Shown piece by piece: positions 42,241-51,862 of a stretch of 64,000 nucleotides of DNA. The notes below the pieces were generated by a model. That model saw nothing but the letters and a program-made list of their open reading frames with translations, was not told the DNA's origin and did not search any database. Position 1 is the first letter of the stretch, and each line of letters begins with the position of its first letter. Origin of the DNA: Pseudobdellovibrio exovorus JSS (GTDB lineage Bacteria; Bdellovibrionota; Bdellovibrionia; Bdellovibrionales; Bdellovibrionaceae); assembly GCF_000348725.1 (NCBI RefSeq), contig NC_020813.1, forward strand, positions 806,001 to 870,000, written 5' to 3'. Position numbers and translations under genes: made by a program.

Positions 42241-43038
42241 ATGAACTTATTTAAAAAAAGCATTCTCTCATTAGGTTTTTTATTGGTGTCATCTGCAGCC
42301 TTAGCTGAAATCAAATCTGAGGTTGTAGAGTATAAAGATGGCAAGACTGTATTAGAGGGAGCAATTGTTTACGATGCCGCCTTAGTTCAGACCGGTAAGA
42401 AGTTACCTGCAGTGGTGATTGTTCATAACTGGATGGGTGTTGGCGACTATGTGATGATGCGCGCTCAACAAATGGCTGAGATGGGTTACGTGGCTTTTGT
42501 TGCTGATATTTATGGTAAAGGTGTACGCCCTCAAACAGTTAAGGAAGCTGCAGAGCTCGCAGGAAAATATAGATCAGGTGATCGTAAAGAGTTGCGATCT
42601 CGTGCACGTGCCGCTTTTGAAACACTTAAAAAGCACAAATCAGTGGATGCTAAGAAAATCTCGGCCATGGGTTATTGCTTTGGTGGTACAGTGGCTTTAG
42701 ATATGGCTCGTATCGGCTTGCCACTAGCTGGCGCTATTAGTTTTCATGGTGGATTGGCTTCAGCAACAGCTGGCGACGCTAAAAAAATTAAAACAAAAAT
42801 TTTAGTATTACATGGAGCTATCGATCCATTTGTTCCAGAGTCTGAAGTTTTACAATTCCAAAAAGAGTTGAATGAAGCTGGTGTTAATTACGAATTTGTA
42901 TCTTACAGCGGTGCGGTGCACTCTTTCACTGAAAAAGCAGCCGGAAACGATGTTAAAGCGGGCGCTGCTTACAATGAACAAGCAGACAAAAGATCATTCG
43001 TGGCTGTGAAAAACTTCTTAACAGAAGTGAATCAATAG
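42241..43038 (+). CDS. Secreted dienelactone hydrolase family protein
   Basis: This 265-aa alpha/beta hydrolase has a signal peptide (cleavage near SSAALA-EIK, about residue 22). The catalytic Cys is in MGYCFGGTVAL (about 142), the Asp in HGAIDPFVPE (about 198) and the His in SGAVHSFTEK (about 228). A Cys nucleophile is typical of the family; Asp and His complete the triad. The substrate is unknown. It starts 2 bp after lgt and is probably co-transcribed. Confidence 0.85.
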   Translation: MNLFKKSILSLGFLLVSSAALAEIKSEVVEYKDGKTVLEGAIVYDAALVQTGKKLPAVVIVHNWMGVGDYVMMRAQQMAEMGYVAFVADIYGKGVRPQTVKEAAELAGKYRSGDRKELRSRARAAFETLKKHKSVDAKKISAMGYCFGGTVALDMARIGLPLAGAISFHGGLASATAGDAKKIKTKILVLHGAIDPFVPESEVLQFQKELNEAGVNYEFVSYSGAVHSFTEKAAGNDVKAGAAYNEQADKRSFVAVKNFLTEVNQ

Positions 43039-44283
43039 TTAGATTGATTTAAGCAAGTCTGTAATGGAGCCGGCGATCTCTTCGCCGGTTTTAAAGTTTT
43101 TGAGCTTATATTCAAAGCTTCCATTTTCCTGCTCGAAAATTAAAATCGCTTTTTCTGTTCCCAGCTTGTTCGCTTTTTCTAATTTCTTTTTAAAGTTTCC
43201 AGTTAAGAAAATTTCGCAGTATTTATTTTGATGGCGTAACGCGCTTGTAATTTTCATGGCTTCTGCAAGTGCTTTATCACCATGGCCGATAATCGCAATT
43301 GGAGCCTGCGCTGTACGAAGTGATTCGATGTGTGCAGAGCACAGATCAGCTAAGCGATCCACACCAGCGGCCCAGCCAACACCTGGGGTTTTGGGACCTC
43401 CGAGCATTTCGACTAAACCATCATAGCGTCCACCCGAAAGAATTGCGGATTGTGCACCTAGTTCGGTTGTAGTGAATTCAAAAACGGTGTGACAGTAGTA
43501 ATCTAAACCACGTACTAGTTTGCTATTAATTTTGTAAGGGATACCTAATGTTTCAAGTCCGGCAATAACATCCGAGAAAAACTTTTTAGAGGTTTCATTC
43601 AGGTAATTTTCCATTAATGGAGCTCCTGCAACGATTTTTTTATCACCCTCATCTTTTGAATCTAAAATACGTAAAGGATTTTTTTCTAGACGAGTTTGCG
43701 AATCTGTTGAAAGTTGTTCTTTGAATGGAGTTAAGTATTCGACTAAAGCTTGCCGATAAGAGTTGCGAGATTCAACGTCACCTAGTGTGTTGATTTCAAG
43801 AACACAGCGATTTTCTAAACCAATTTGTTTTAAGATATTCCATGCTAAATCTAGGCACTCGACATCGGCTAACGCAGATTCAAGGCCAAGTACTTCCACA
43901 CCTAATTGATAGAATTGGCGGTAGCGGCCCTTTTGAGGGCGTTCGTAGCGGAACATCGGGCCATAGTAATAAAGTTTTAGTGGTAAATGCTGAGCTAAAC
44001 CTTCACTTACAAATGAGCGAACGACTCCGGCTGTGCCTTCGGGTCTTAGCGTGATAGAGTCACCACCGCGATCCGTGAACGTATATGTTTCTTTGCTGAC
44101 AGCATCTGAGGTTTCACCAAGTGAGCGGTGAAAAACGTCCGAGAATTCAAAAATAGGAGTTTCAATTTCTTTAAAACTGTAGTTTTTAGCTGTTTTGTAG
44201 GCAGTTTCTTCGATTTGACGAAAAATCTGTTTAACTTCAGGTAGCAAATCTCTTGTGCCGCGGACGTTTTGGTATTTACTCAT
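43039..44283 (-). CDS. hisS: Histidyl-tRNA synthetase
   Basis: This 414-aa class II synthetase has the N-terminal [11 protein letters not shown], motif 2 [23 protein letters not shown] (in two blocks near 115), the histidine-binding [14 protein letters not shown] (about 260) and [24 protein letters not shown]-type motif 3. An anticodon-binding domain forms the C-terminus. The start is ATG 44283 or ATG 44298. It is convergent with the hydrolase gene with no gap, and a terminator-like hairpin for the other strand lies in its last codons. Confidence 0.93.
   Translation of the reverse strand: MSKYQNVRGTRDLLPEVKQIFRQIEETAYKTAKNYSFKEIETPIFEFSDVFHRSLGETSDAVSKETYTFTDRGGDSITLRPEGTAGVVRSFVSEGLAQHLPLKLYYYGPMFRYERPQKGRYRQFYQLGVEVLGLESALADVECLDLAWNILKQIGLENRCVLEINTLGDVESRNSYRQALVEYLTPFKEQLSTDSQTRLEKNPLRILDSKDEGDKKIVAGAPLMENYLNETSKKFFSDVIAGLETLGIPYKINSKLVRGLDYYCHTVFEFTTTELGAQSAILSGGRYDGLVEMLGGPKTPGVGWAAGVDRLADLCSAHIESLRTAQAPIAIIGHGDKALAEAMKITSALRHQNKYCEIFLTGNFKKKLEKANKLGTEKAILIFEQENGSFEYKLKNFKTGEEIAGSITDLLKSI
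43070..43092 (+). terminator. Plus-strand terminator inside the hisS 3' end
   Basis: CCGGCGA (43070-43076) pairs perfectly with TCGCCGG (43082-43088) around TCTCT, followed by TTTT. It is 31 nt past the stop of the dienelactone hydrolase gene and lies within the hisS coding region read on the other strand. Confidence 0.6.
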
Positions 44284-44388
44284 AAGCCAGTAGAGCATAA
44301 CCTATAAATCCTTAAAAACGCAATAAGATGCCTCTATTCTTTACTTGAAGAGGTCTATTTTATTGAACCTTTGAAAGAGGGAAGTGTT

Positions 44389-44832
44389 ATGAAATGGGTT
44401 CTGATTTCACTACTTGTCTTTTCTGCCGCTGTTGGGGCTGGTGTCTACTTTATACAAGGCGCAGGTAAGGGCGAAGGGATTGAAGTGGATTGGCGTCTGT
44501 TGAATCAGATGGATTATATCACTAAACACGCTCCTACAGAAATACAACAGCTTGAAGGCCAAAGAATTAAGATTCCTGGCTTTATGGTGCCACTGGAAGA
44601 TGATCAAAGAAAAGTGACAGAGTTCTTATTGGTGCCAACTCCACAGGCGTGCATACATGTACCGCCTCCTCCGCCGAATCAGATGGTCTACGTGCGTATG
44701 AAAAAAGGTACGGACCCAATCCCAGGTCTTCCGATTTGGGTTTATGGGAAGTTTAAAGTTTCAACTGTTAGGTCGCAATACGGAGAAGTCTCTTTCGAGA
44801 TGGAAGGCGACATCATAGAAGATTACAGATAA
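44389..44832 (+). CDS. DUF3299 domain protein
   Basis: This 147-aa protein has an N-terminal signal/anchor helix (about residues 4-19) and the DUF3299 pattern: WRLLNQMDY, RIKIPGFMVPLE (about 63-75), FLLVPTPQACIHVPPPPPNQ (about 82-101) and a final strand. I chose ATG 44389, 5 nt after GAGGGAAG. The conserved Cys and His in the CIHVPPPP loop could bind metal, which is my inference. The next genes encode an ABC ATPase and a permease; the three together resemble the core of Vibrio Zrg-type zinc uptake loci. Confidence 0.78.
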   Translation: MKWVLISLLVFSAAVGAGVYFIQGAGKGEGIEVDWRLLNQMDYITKHAPTEIQQLEGQRIKIPGFMVPLEDDQRKVTEFLLVPTPQACIHVPPPPPNQMVYVRMKKGTDPIPGLPIWVYGKFKVSTVRSQYGEVSFEMEGDIIEDYR

Positions 44833-44834
44833 TT

Positions 44835-45497
44835 ATGATTGAGATTAAAAATTTAAAATTTTCATATTCGCAAAAACCGATTTTGGATATACCGGAAATA
44901 TCAATCAAATCAGGTGAAGTTGTATTTTTACATGGTCCCAGCGGTTCTGGTAAGTCCACTTTGCTGGAGCTTCTTGCGGGCATACTGAAGGCAGACTCTG
45001 GTGATTTAGTTATTAATCAAAAAAATCTGTCTCAGATGAGTTTAGCTGCGTTAGATAGTTTTCGTGCGGATTCAATCGGATACATTTTCCAAAGCTTTAA
45101 TTTAATTCCATACCTTTCAGTTATGGAAAACATCATGTTGCCATTTTTATTTCGTAAAGCTGATGTGGACACTGAAGATTTGAATGACATGTTGTCGCAT
45201 TTAGGATTGGCTCCGTATGTAGATCGCCCAGTTTCACGGTTATCAGTGGGGCAACAGCAGCGTGTAGCAGTCGTGCGTGCATTGATCAAAAAACCTCAAA
45301 TCATATTGGCGGATGAGCCGACCTCTGCTTTAGACTACGATCGTCGCGAAGGATTTTTGAAAATCTTATTTTCACTTTGTCGTAAACACGGAACAACAGT
45401 TGTTTTTGTAAGCCATGATCTGAGTATTGCTAAGTTGTTTGATCGCTCTATCGGTTTATCTGAGGTGAATCAAGTGAAGTCTGAGGCTGAAGTATGA
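44835..45497 (+). CDS. ABC transporter ATP-binding protein, LolD/MacB type
   Basis: This 220-aa ATPase has Walker A HGPSGSGKST, Q-loop YIFQSFNLIPYLSVMENI, signature LSVGQQQRVAVVRAL, Walker B IILADEPTSALD and H-loop FVSHD. It is the MacB/LolD branch. It starts 2 bp after the DUF3299 gene and overlaps the permease gene by 4 bp, so it is surely a partner of that permease. Confidence 0.9.
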   Translation: MIEIKNLKFSYSQKPILDIPEISIKSGEVVFLHGPSGSGKSTLLELLAGILKADSGDLVINQKNLSQMSLAALDSFRADSIGYIFQSFNLIPYLSVMENIMLPFLFRKADVDTEDLNDMLSHLGLAPYVDRPVSRLSVGQQQRVAVVRALIKKPQIILADEPTSALDYDRREGFLKILFSLCRKHGTTVVFVSHDLSIAKLFDRSIGLSEVNQVKSEAEV

Positions 45498-46768
45498 AAC
45501 AGATAAGTTGGATTAATTTAGCATGGAAATCATTAAAGAATCGTAGGTTCTCTACAGTGCTCACAGTTTTCTCGATGGTACTGAGCTTGGTGTTATTGAT
45601 GAGCGTCGAACGTATCAAGCGTGCGGCTCAAGATGGATTTACACAAAGTGTGTCCGGAGTGGACTTAGTTGTGGGGGCGCGTTCAGGGCCATTACAAATT
45701 ATTTTATATTCTGTATTTAATATCGGGCAGGCGACACAAAACGTGTCTATTGAAAGCTATAATGAAATTCGCCAATTACCGGAAGTGGAATGGACGATTC
45801 CTTATAGTTTGGGCGATGGCCATCGTGGTTTTCGTGTTGTGGCTACGAATCAAGATTTTTTTAAGTATTATAAATTTCGTTCGCAAGAACATATTGAGTT
45901 AGCTGCAGGACGGCCCTTTGAATCGTATTTTGATGTGGTTGTTGGGGCTGATGTGGCGAAGACTTTGGGTTATCAAGTGGGCTCCAAAGTTGTGGTGGCT
46001 CACGGGGTGACTACGGGAATTGCCATTCAAGAACATGACGATAAGCCCTTTCATGTAGTAGGTGTGATGAAGCCCACAGGGACACCATTGGATCGTGCTT
46101 TATATATCCCGCTTGAGGGAATGGAAGCTATCCATTTAGATTGGCAAACGGGAAGTGCACCAAGTGAAGATCAGCAAATTAAAGTAGATCAAATCACAGC
46201 TGAAATGGTACAGCCCAAAACAATCACCTCGTTTTTCTTGCGCACCAAAAACAGAATTGAAACTTTGCGATTACAAAGATGGATTAATGAATATCAGGCA
46301 GAGCCTTTAACAGCCGTGATTCCGGGTGTGGTGTTAGCTGAGATGTGGACTTCTTTATCCATGGTGGAAAAAGTGTTGAAGGGGATTTCGTTCTTGGTGA
46401 TGCTCGTGGGATTAATTTCTATGTTGATTGCCATTATGACCGCATTGAATGAGCGCCGTCGAGAGATGGCGGTATTAAGAGCTTTAGGGGCGTCTTTAAA
46501 AAATATATTAGCTCTGATTCTGATCGAGACTTTTATTTTGAGCTCTGTGGCGATTATCTTAGCCTGTGGAGTGAAAGTGTTATTTGAAATGCTTCTTGGG
46601 CCTTGGTTGCAATCTAATTATGGCTTGTATTTACAAGCACCACTATTTTCGGTGAATGAACTTTTGTATTTGGCCCTGATGTTGATCAGTAGTTTGTTGA
46701 TCAGCTTTATTCCTGCAATCAAAGCTATGCGCTCGGCACTTAAAGATGGGTTGAGTGTTAAGCTATGA
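45494..46768 (+). CDS. ABC transporter permease, FtsX/MacB family
   Basis: This 424-aa protein has one N-terminal membrane helix (about residues 20-38), a large MacB-type periplasmic domain (about 40-270), and three C-terminal helices (about 295-320, 340-362 and 385-408). The FtsX motif MTALNERRREMAVLRALGAS precedes the second of these. It is a mechanotransmission-type permease coupled to the upstream ATPase. It may move or sense zinc with DUF3299, or act in lipoprotein/envelope transport. It overlaps greB by 4 bp. Confidence 0.87.
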   Translation: MKQISWINLAWKSLKNRRFSTVLTVFSMVLSLVLLMSVERIKRAAQDGFTQSVSGVDLVVGARSGPLQIILYSVFNIGQATQNVSIESYNEIRQLPEVEWTIPYSLGDGHRGFRVVATNQDFFKYYKFRSQEHIELAAGRPFESYFDVVVGADVAKTLGYQVGSKVVVAHGVTTGIAIQEHDDKPFHVVGVMKPTGTPLDRALYIPLEGMEAIHLDWQTGSAPSEDQQIKVDQITAEMVQPKTITSFFLRTKNRIETLRLQRWINEYQAEPLTAVIPGVVLAEMWTSLSMVEKVLKGISFLVMLVGLISMLIAIMTALNERRREMAVLRALGASLKNILALILIETFILSSVAIILACGVKVLFEMLLGPWLQSNYGLYLQAPLFSVNELLYLALMLISSLLISFIPAIKAMRSALKDGLSVKL

Positions 46769-47241
46769 GCGAAAAAAAGAATTACATCACGCCCGAGGGC
46801 TTTGAGCGCCTTCGTTCTGAGTACAGTGATTTATTAAATGTAGAAAGACCCAAAGTTGTGGAAGTGGTGGCTTGGGCCGCCAGCAATGGTGATCGTTCTG
46901 AAAATGCAGATTATCAGTATGGTAAACGTCGTCTGCGTGAGATCGACCGCCGTCTTTTTTTTCTGAAAAATCGTATACAGGATGCTGAAGTTATCGACCC
47001 AGCTCAGGTGAAATCGGATAAGGTCGTCTTTGGGGCAAAAGTCACCCTCGAGACAGAAGAGGGTGAAGAAGTTACTTACCAAATTGTAGGCGAAGACGAA
47101 ATCGACGTGAAGAATAAAAAAATTTCATGGCGTTCACCACTGGCAAAAGCCATATTAGGCAAAAGAATGGACGATGAGGTCAAAGTTGCCAAACCGAGTG
47201 GTGAAGAGATGATGATTATCATTGATATAGAATTCAGTTGA
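46765..47241 (+). CDS. greB: Transcription elongation factor GreB
   Basis: This 158-aa factor has an N-terminal coiled-coil with the GreB-type acidic tip GDRSENADYQYGKRRLREID (about 36-55) and a C-terminal FKBP-like domain (VTYQIVGEDEID...ISWRSPLAKAILGK). It rescues backtracked RNA polymerase. The 'YGKRRLREIDRR' stretch marks GreB rather than GreA. Its ATG overlaps the permease stop. Confidence 0.93.
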   Translation: MSEKKNYITPEGFERLRSEYSDLLNVERPKVVEVVAWAASNGDRSENADYQYGKRRLREIDRRLFFLKNRIQDAEVIDPAQVKSDKVVFGAKVTLETEEGEEVTYQIVGEDEIDVKNKKISWRSPLAKAILGKRMDDEVKVAKPSGEEMMIIIDIEFS

Positions 47242-47274
47242 ATGTAGTATAAAAAATAGGCAAAGGGGTGTGCC

Positions 47275-48012
47275 ATGAACATTAAAAATCATCACTATGT
47301 ATTTATAGCTATAATTTTAGTGGCTGCGATTTTAGTGCGCTACGATCTTAATCGCCGTGTTGCCAACATCAATACGACGACACCAGTTGCTATTGATTCA
47401 ACAGCTCAGTCGCCTATTGCAAGGGAAGCGGCACCGATGATGGCAGTTGCGCCCACTGTGACACCTGCAGTTCCAACTCAAGATTTAGAAGAGGCGTTTC
47501 GTCAAAAGTTTTTTACAGAGGCTTCAGAAATTATGAAGTCACAGGGTGATGCTGATGGTGTGGAAAGAAAACTAAGAGCATTAGCCGCGGGTATGAATCA
47601 AAGGGACGTACAAGCTTTGTACGAAGTTATTTCTGACGAAAACCAAGATGGTGAAAAAAGAGCTTTAGCTGTTGAATTACTATCTATTAAAAATGACACC
47701 GCTTCATTGACTGTTCTACAAAACTTTGTAGCGAATAAAAAAACAGTTAATGGAACGGAGTGGGACCCTAAAAAAGAAATTGAAACAATCTTAAGAGCTC
47801 AAGCCGTTGAAAGTATCGCAGCTTATCCGCAAAAGGACATTGCTCTTTCTACATTAAGCTTCTTACAAAGACGTGTAGATGAGGCGTTCTTGAATGATCG
47901 TATTGGTAGAGCTTCAGCTAACCTGACTGGTGACCCTGTGTTTCAGTTACAGCCACAAATGACACAGCCGCAACCTGTTCTTGATGACAGTATTCGCGGA
48001 CTGGTTCAGTAA
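47275..48012 (+). CDS. Anchored protein with HEAT-like repeats, unknown
   Basis: This 245-aa protein has an N-terminal membrane anchor (about residues 6-22). A Thr/Pro/Ala-rich linker (about 30-65) and helical pairs (about 70-210, e.g. GEKRALAVELLSI, ETILRAQAVESIA) resemble HEAT or armadillo units. No enzyme motif is visible. GGGGTG lies before the ATG. It is convergent with the RhlE helicase gene, with 2 bp between stops. Confidence 0.6.
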   Translation: MNIKNHHYVFIAIILVAAILVRYDLNRRVANINTTTPVAIDSTAQSPIAREAAPMMAVAPTVTPAVPTQDLEEAFRQKFFTEASEIMKSQGDADGVERKLRALAAGMNQRDVQALYEVISDENQDGEKRALAVELLSIKNDTASLTVLQNFVANKKTVNGTEWDPKKEIETILRAQAVESIAAYPQKDIALSTLSFLQRRVDEAFLNDRIGRASANLTGDPVFQLQPQMTQPQPVLDDSIRGLVQ

Positions 48013-48014
48013 TA

Positions 48015-49319
48015 TTATTTTTGTTTTTGATTTTTTCTAAAACGATCGTGAAAGCGTTTTTTCTTCGGCTGAAATCTTGAATCTTTAAATGGTGAATTCG
48101 CTTTCTTTTCAATCTGAGCTTTTGCTTTCCCTTTTGACAGAGTCGTCGCATTTTCTACGGCATCAGAATGGAAAGGATGATCGCGATTCACTTCAATTTT
48201 GTGACCTGTTAGCTTTTCAATATCACGGATAAAGGACTTTTCTTCAGCATCACAGAAAGAGATAGCGACGCCCTCTGCGCCGGCTCGGGCTGTTCTACCT
48301 ATGCGGTGAACATAACTTTCAGAAATATTCGGTACTTCATAGTTAATAACGTGAGTAATGCCATCAACATCAATACCTCGAGCAGCAATATCCGTTGCAA
48401 TCAAAACACGTGTTTTGTTATTTTTAAAATTGTCGAGAGCGCGTTGGCGGGCATTTTGTGACTTGTTCCCATGGATAGCTTCAGATGGAATATTGCTTTT
48501 AGTTAAAACATCTGAAACGCGATTGGCCCCATGCTTCGTTCTTGTGAAAACAATAACGCGATAAAAATTTGCATCTTCTAGAATATGCTTCAGAAGCTCT
48601 CTTTTTTTCGATTGTTCGACATACATGACGTACTGTTTGATTCTGTCGGCTGTCGATGAAACAGGAGAGGCCTCAACTTTAATTGGCTTAACCAACATAG
48701 TTGATGCTAACTTTTCGATTTCGGGTGGCATCGTGGCAGAGAAAAGCAATGTCTGTCGCTCTTTCGGCATCATGAAAAGGACTTTTCTAATATCCTGAAT
48801 AAAGCCCATATCTAACATGCGGTCCGCTTCGTCGAGGACAAAGATTTTGACTTTTTGTAACGAGACACTTTTTTGGCTGATTAAGTCTAATAAGCGTCCC
48901 GGTGTTGCAATCAAGACGTCAGAGCCTGAGCGTAAAGCTTGTATTTGCGGGTTTATGCCGACGCCGCCATAGACAACATTGATATGCAAATTCAAGTTAG
49001 CAGAGTAAGTTTTGAAGTTTTCGTGAATTTGCAGCGCCAACTCGCGGGTAGGCGTTAAGATCAAACAGCTTACTTGTTTAGGGCCAGCGAAAAGTTTATT
49101 TTGAACGATATTATTTAAAATGGGTAAGGCAAACGCAGCAGTTTTCCCTGTCCCTGTCTGAGCACAACCAAGTAAATCACTGCCTTTGAGCAGATGGGGG
49201 ATAGCCATTTGCTGAATAGGCGTAGGATTTTGATAGCCCGCTTTTTTAATAGCCGTCAAAATGGGTTCGATTAAAGCAAGGTCACTAAACTGAAATGGAG
49301 TTGATGCAGATGTATTCAC
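48015..49319 (-). CDS. rhlE: DEAD-box RNA helicase, RhlE-like
   Basis: This 434-aa helicase has the Q motif (NPTPIQQMAIPHLL), motif I AQTGTGKTAAFALPIL, Ia PTRELALQ, II VLDEADRMLD, III SATMP, V ATDIAARGIDVDG and VI HRIGRTARAG. The C-terminal tail is short and very basic (KKKRFHDRFRKNQKQK). It belongs to the RhlE group that acts in ribosome assembly and RNA decay. The N-terminus overlaps no other gene. Confidence 0.92.
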   Translation of the reverse strand: MNTSASTPFQFSDLALIEPILTAIKKAGYQNPTPIQQMAIPHLLKGSDLLGCAQTGTGKTAAFALPILNNIVQNKLFAGPKQVSCLILTPTRELALQIHENFKTYSANLNLHINVVYGGVGINPQIQALRSGSDVLIATPGRLLDLISQKSVSLQKVKIFVLDEADRMLDMGFIQDIRKVLFMMPKERQTLLFSATMPPEIEKLASTMLVKPIKVEASPVSSTADRIKQYVMYVEQSKKRELLKHILEDANFYRVIVFTRTKHGANRVSDVLTKSNIPSEAIHGNKSQNARQRALDNFKNNKTRVLIATDIAARGIDVDGITHVINYEVPNISESYVHRIGRTARAGAEGVAISFCDAEEKSFIRDIEKLTGHKIEVNRDHPFHSDAVENATTLSKGKAKAQIEKKANSPFKDSRFQPKKKRFHDRFRKNQKQK

Positions 49320-49480
49320 CGGCCCAAACTACTGGTTCACTGTGGCTTTGTCAGCTGAATTCTGTGTTAAAGTGTTTCACTATAAGACATCACATAAAAA
49401 TGACAGGACGATCTACCTAAAATTTCTCAATATTGATTCCTATTATCCCGATAAGAGACCTAACAAAAGGAAAGGTTTTC

Positions 49481-49978
49481 ATGAAAACACAATTTTTTTT
49501 AGCAGCATTGCTGGCTGGTCAACTTGCTTTCGCACAGGCGCAAACACAGACGCCAGAACCTAACTCTGTCGTGGCTTCATCTGAAGTTTCATGGGAAGTA
49601 GATCCAACAGCATGGGACTCATTTGATTTAAGCCAAATTCCAAACAATCGTGGGGATGTGGTGTTTGTGCAAGCACCTCAAAACAGTCGTTTAAATTTGT
49701 CATTACCAGAAGAATTTGTTCCGGTGACATTTGGAGAGAATGCAGCGCCTGAAGAGGAAGTGATTGAGAATCCCAACCTATTCCGTTTTTCAAATAATCA
49801 AGATGGCTTGCAGGGTGCGATTCGGTCTTTACGTAATAACGTAAACTCAGGTCTTGGTTTTAGCGGTTACCGTATTCGTATTAGAAGAATGGAAAGATTC
49901 GAAGATGTAAGCAGATTCGCGCCAGGGATCAAAAAGCCATCTCGTCCTTACATGGTTGAGTTTGTTAAAAAATTCTAA
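49481..49978 (+). CDS. Secreted protein, unknown
   Basis: This 165-aa protein has a signal peptide (MKTQFFLAALLAGQLAFAQA) that precedes a Gln/Thr/Pro-rich mature start. The C-terminal part is basic with strand-like YRIRIRRMERF. I chose ATG 49481 with AAAGGAAAGG upstream. No family recognised. A strong terminator follows. Confidence 0.65.
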   Translation: MKTQFFLAALLAGQLAFAQAQTQTPEPNSVVASSEVSWEVDPTAWDSFDLSQIPNNRGDVVFVQAPQNSRLNLSLPEEFVPVTFGENAAPEEEVIENPNLFRFSNNQDGLQGAIRSLRNNVNSGLGFSGYRIRIRRMERFEDVSRFAPGIKKPSRPYMVEFVKKF

Positions 49979-50012
49979 GACTTAGTTTTTAGATACATTG
50001 AGTTTTAAATGG

Positions 50013-50053
50013 AATTGCAGAAGCTTCATAGGGGCTTCTGCAATTTTCTTTTT
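50013..50053 (+). terminator. Rho-independent terminator
   Basis: AATTGCAGAAGC pairs with GCTTCTGCAATT around a 9-nt loop (TTCATAGGG), followed by TTCTTTTT. It is 35 nt past the stop of the secreted protein gene. Confidence 0.85.
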
Positions 50054-50177
50054 CCAGTCAGATTAGAGTGATTTATCAATCATATATCCAGATTTTTGAA
50101 CAAAGCTTGGGCATTCAGCTCATGTGTCTATGGGAAGCTTGTTGCCATAGACGAAGCCTACGTTGTATGTCTTAGGT

Positions 50178-50837
50178 ATGACAAGTCAAAAAGCTGATCA
50201 AATCGCTGGCGAGATCGTCGATATTTGTGAGCGCCTTCATCGCCGTAATATGTTAGCCGCCGCGGACGGAAATATTTCTTTTCGTATAAGTGATAATGAA
50301 ATTTTGATTACTCCTTCTGGAATTGCCAAAGGCTTTATGAAGCCTGAACAGATGGCTGTGATTAGTCTGGATGGAAAAGTTCTAAAAGGTAATCCTTCCA
50401 GTGAAAGATTGATGCATCTTGAAATTTTTAAATCTTCTGAAAAAGCCAAGGCGATTATCCATGCGCATCCACCTACAGCTATTGCATGGTCGATTGCACA
50501 GCCTCATTTAGACAAGCTACCAAGTGATTGTCTATCTGAAGTGATTTTAGCAACAGGTGATATTCCTTTTGTTCCTTATGCTCGTCCGGGGACTTTACAA
50601 ATGGGTGAAGTGCTTAAGCCATTTCTTCCACAACATCGCGCTATGATTTTACGTAATCATGGAGCCGTCGCATGGGGTGAAAGCTTAGATGAGGCTTATC
50701 GCGGCATGGAGCGCATTGAACATTCAGCGCAGATTTTAGCAACGGCGAAGCAACTGGGTGGCTTACATCCACTGCCAGCAGAAGAAATTGCTTACTTGTA
50801 TGAGCTTCGAAAAAAAATCGGTGAGGTATTGTTATGA
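50178..50837 (+). CDS. Class II aldolase/adducin family protein, Ald2-like
   Basis: From ATG 50178 (219 aa), it has AAADGNISFRISDNEILITPSGI-type N-terminal landmarks (about 25-48), the catalytic Glu in PSSERLMHLEIF (about 76), zinc His residues in IIHAHPPTAIAW (about 95) and a third His in LRNHGAVAWGESLDEAYRGME (about 160). It is class II aldolase, like fuculose-phosphate aldolase or MtnB. mtnA and mtnP follow in overlapping frames, so the substrate is probably 5-methylthioribulose-1-phosphate. Cleavage to DHAP plus methylthioacetaldehyde (Ald2) or dehydration (MtnB) are both possible; the 'PSSE..MHL' form favours Ald2. Confidence 0.75.
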   Translation: MTSQKADQIAGEIVDICERLHRRNMLAAADGNISFRISDNEILITPSGIAKGFMKPEQMAVISLDGKVLKGNPSSERLMHLEIFKSSEKAKAIIHAHPPTAIAWSIAQPHLDKLPSDCLSEVILATGDIPFVPYARPGTLQMGEVLKPFLPQHRAMILRNHGAVAWGESLDEAYRGMERIEHSAQILATAKQLGGLHPLPAEEIAYLYELRKKIGEVLL

Positions 50838-51862
50838 AGCAAATTAGATCATTGGCCTTAGAGGCTGATATCTCAGATACTCGTTTTGATTTACGTTTGC
50901 TAGATCAGACTCTTTTGCCTAATCAAGAAAAATGGATGACGATTGAAACCAATGAGCAGATGATTGAAGCCATTCAAGCTTTGCGTGTACGTGGTGCACC
51001 TTTGATCGGTGTGGCCGCCAGTTTGATGATCGGTAAATTAGCTTTTGAAAAATCAGATGAAAGCATTGATAAAGAAACCTTACTAGAGCAGGCCCGCCAA
51101 CTTTATGAAGCTCGTCCCACGGCAGTGAATCTGATGATTTGTGTTGATCGCATGACGGCAAAAATCAAACAGACAAATTCAGTGCAAGAAATTGTGGATT
51201 TAGCAGTTCAAATTTTCGATGAAGACGTGCAGCTATGTAGTCGCATTGCAGATAATGGAGCTGCTCTAATTGAAGATGGTGACCGCATTCTAACTCATTG
51301 TAATACCGGTGGTTTAGCCACGGCCGGAGTTGGAACGGCGCTGGGCGTTTTAAGACGGGCTCACGAGCAAGGTAAAAACATTCATGTCTACGTAGATGAA
51401 ACACGGCCTTTACTTCAAGGGGGACGCCTGACGGCATGGGAACTGACTAAACTTGGAATCCCATGCACTTTAATCACAGATAATATGGCAGCCCATTTAA
51501 TGAGTTTAGGTAAGATCACAAAGGCCATTGTTGGCGCTGATCGAATTGCGACGAATGGTGATTTTGCGAATAAGATTGGGACGTACAGTGTGGCTGTTAA
51601 CTGCCACTACCATCGTATTCCATTCTACATTGCAGCTCCTTATACGACTTTAGATCCTGAATGTTCTAGCGGCGAGCAAATCCCGATCGAGCAGCGGAAG
51701 TCTTCTGAGGTCAGAGGTTTTGGCGATTTCATGTGGGCACCAGAAAAAATTGAAGTTTACAATCCTTCTTTTGATGTGACTCCACACCCTTTGGTAGAAG
51801 CGTGGATTTTAGATAAAGCTGTTTATAATAAAAACGATGTGAAAAACGGAGTATTCAAATGA
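50834..51862 (+). CDS. mtnA: 5-methylthioribose-1-phosphate isomerase
   Basis: This 342-aa protein converts methylthioribose-1-phosphate to methylthioribulose-1-phosphate. It has RVRGAPLIGVAASLM (about residue 54), THCNTGGLATAGVGTALGV with the catalytic Cys (about 155), ETRPLLQGGRLTAWEL (about 188) and IVGADRIATNGDFANKIGTY with the catalytic Asp (about 233). It overlaps both neighbours by 4 bp (ATGA), so the three genes form one translationally coupled operon. Confidence 0.93.
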   Translation: MKQIRSLALEADISDTRFDLRLLDQTLLPNQEKWMTIETNEQMIEAIQALRVRGAPLIGVAASLMIGKLAFEKSDESIDKETLLEQARQLYEARPTAVNLMICVDRMTAKIKQTNSVQEIVDLAVQIFDEDVQLCSRIADNGAALIEDGDRILTHCNTGGLATAGVGTALGVLRRAHEQGKNIHVYVDETRPLLQGGRLTAWELTKLGIPCTLITDNMAAHLMSLGKITKAIVGADRIATNGDFANKIGTYSVAVNCHYHRIPFYIAAPYTTLDPECSSGEQIPIEQRKSSEVRGFGDFMWAPEKIEVYNPSFDVTPHPLVEAWILDKAVYNKNDVKNGVFK

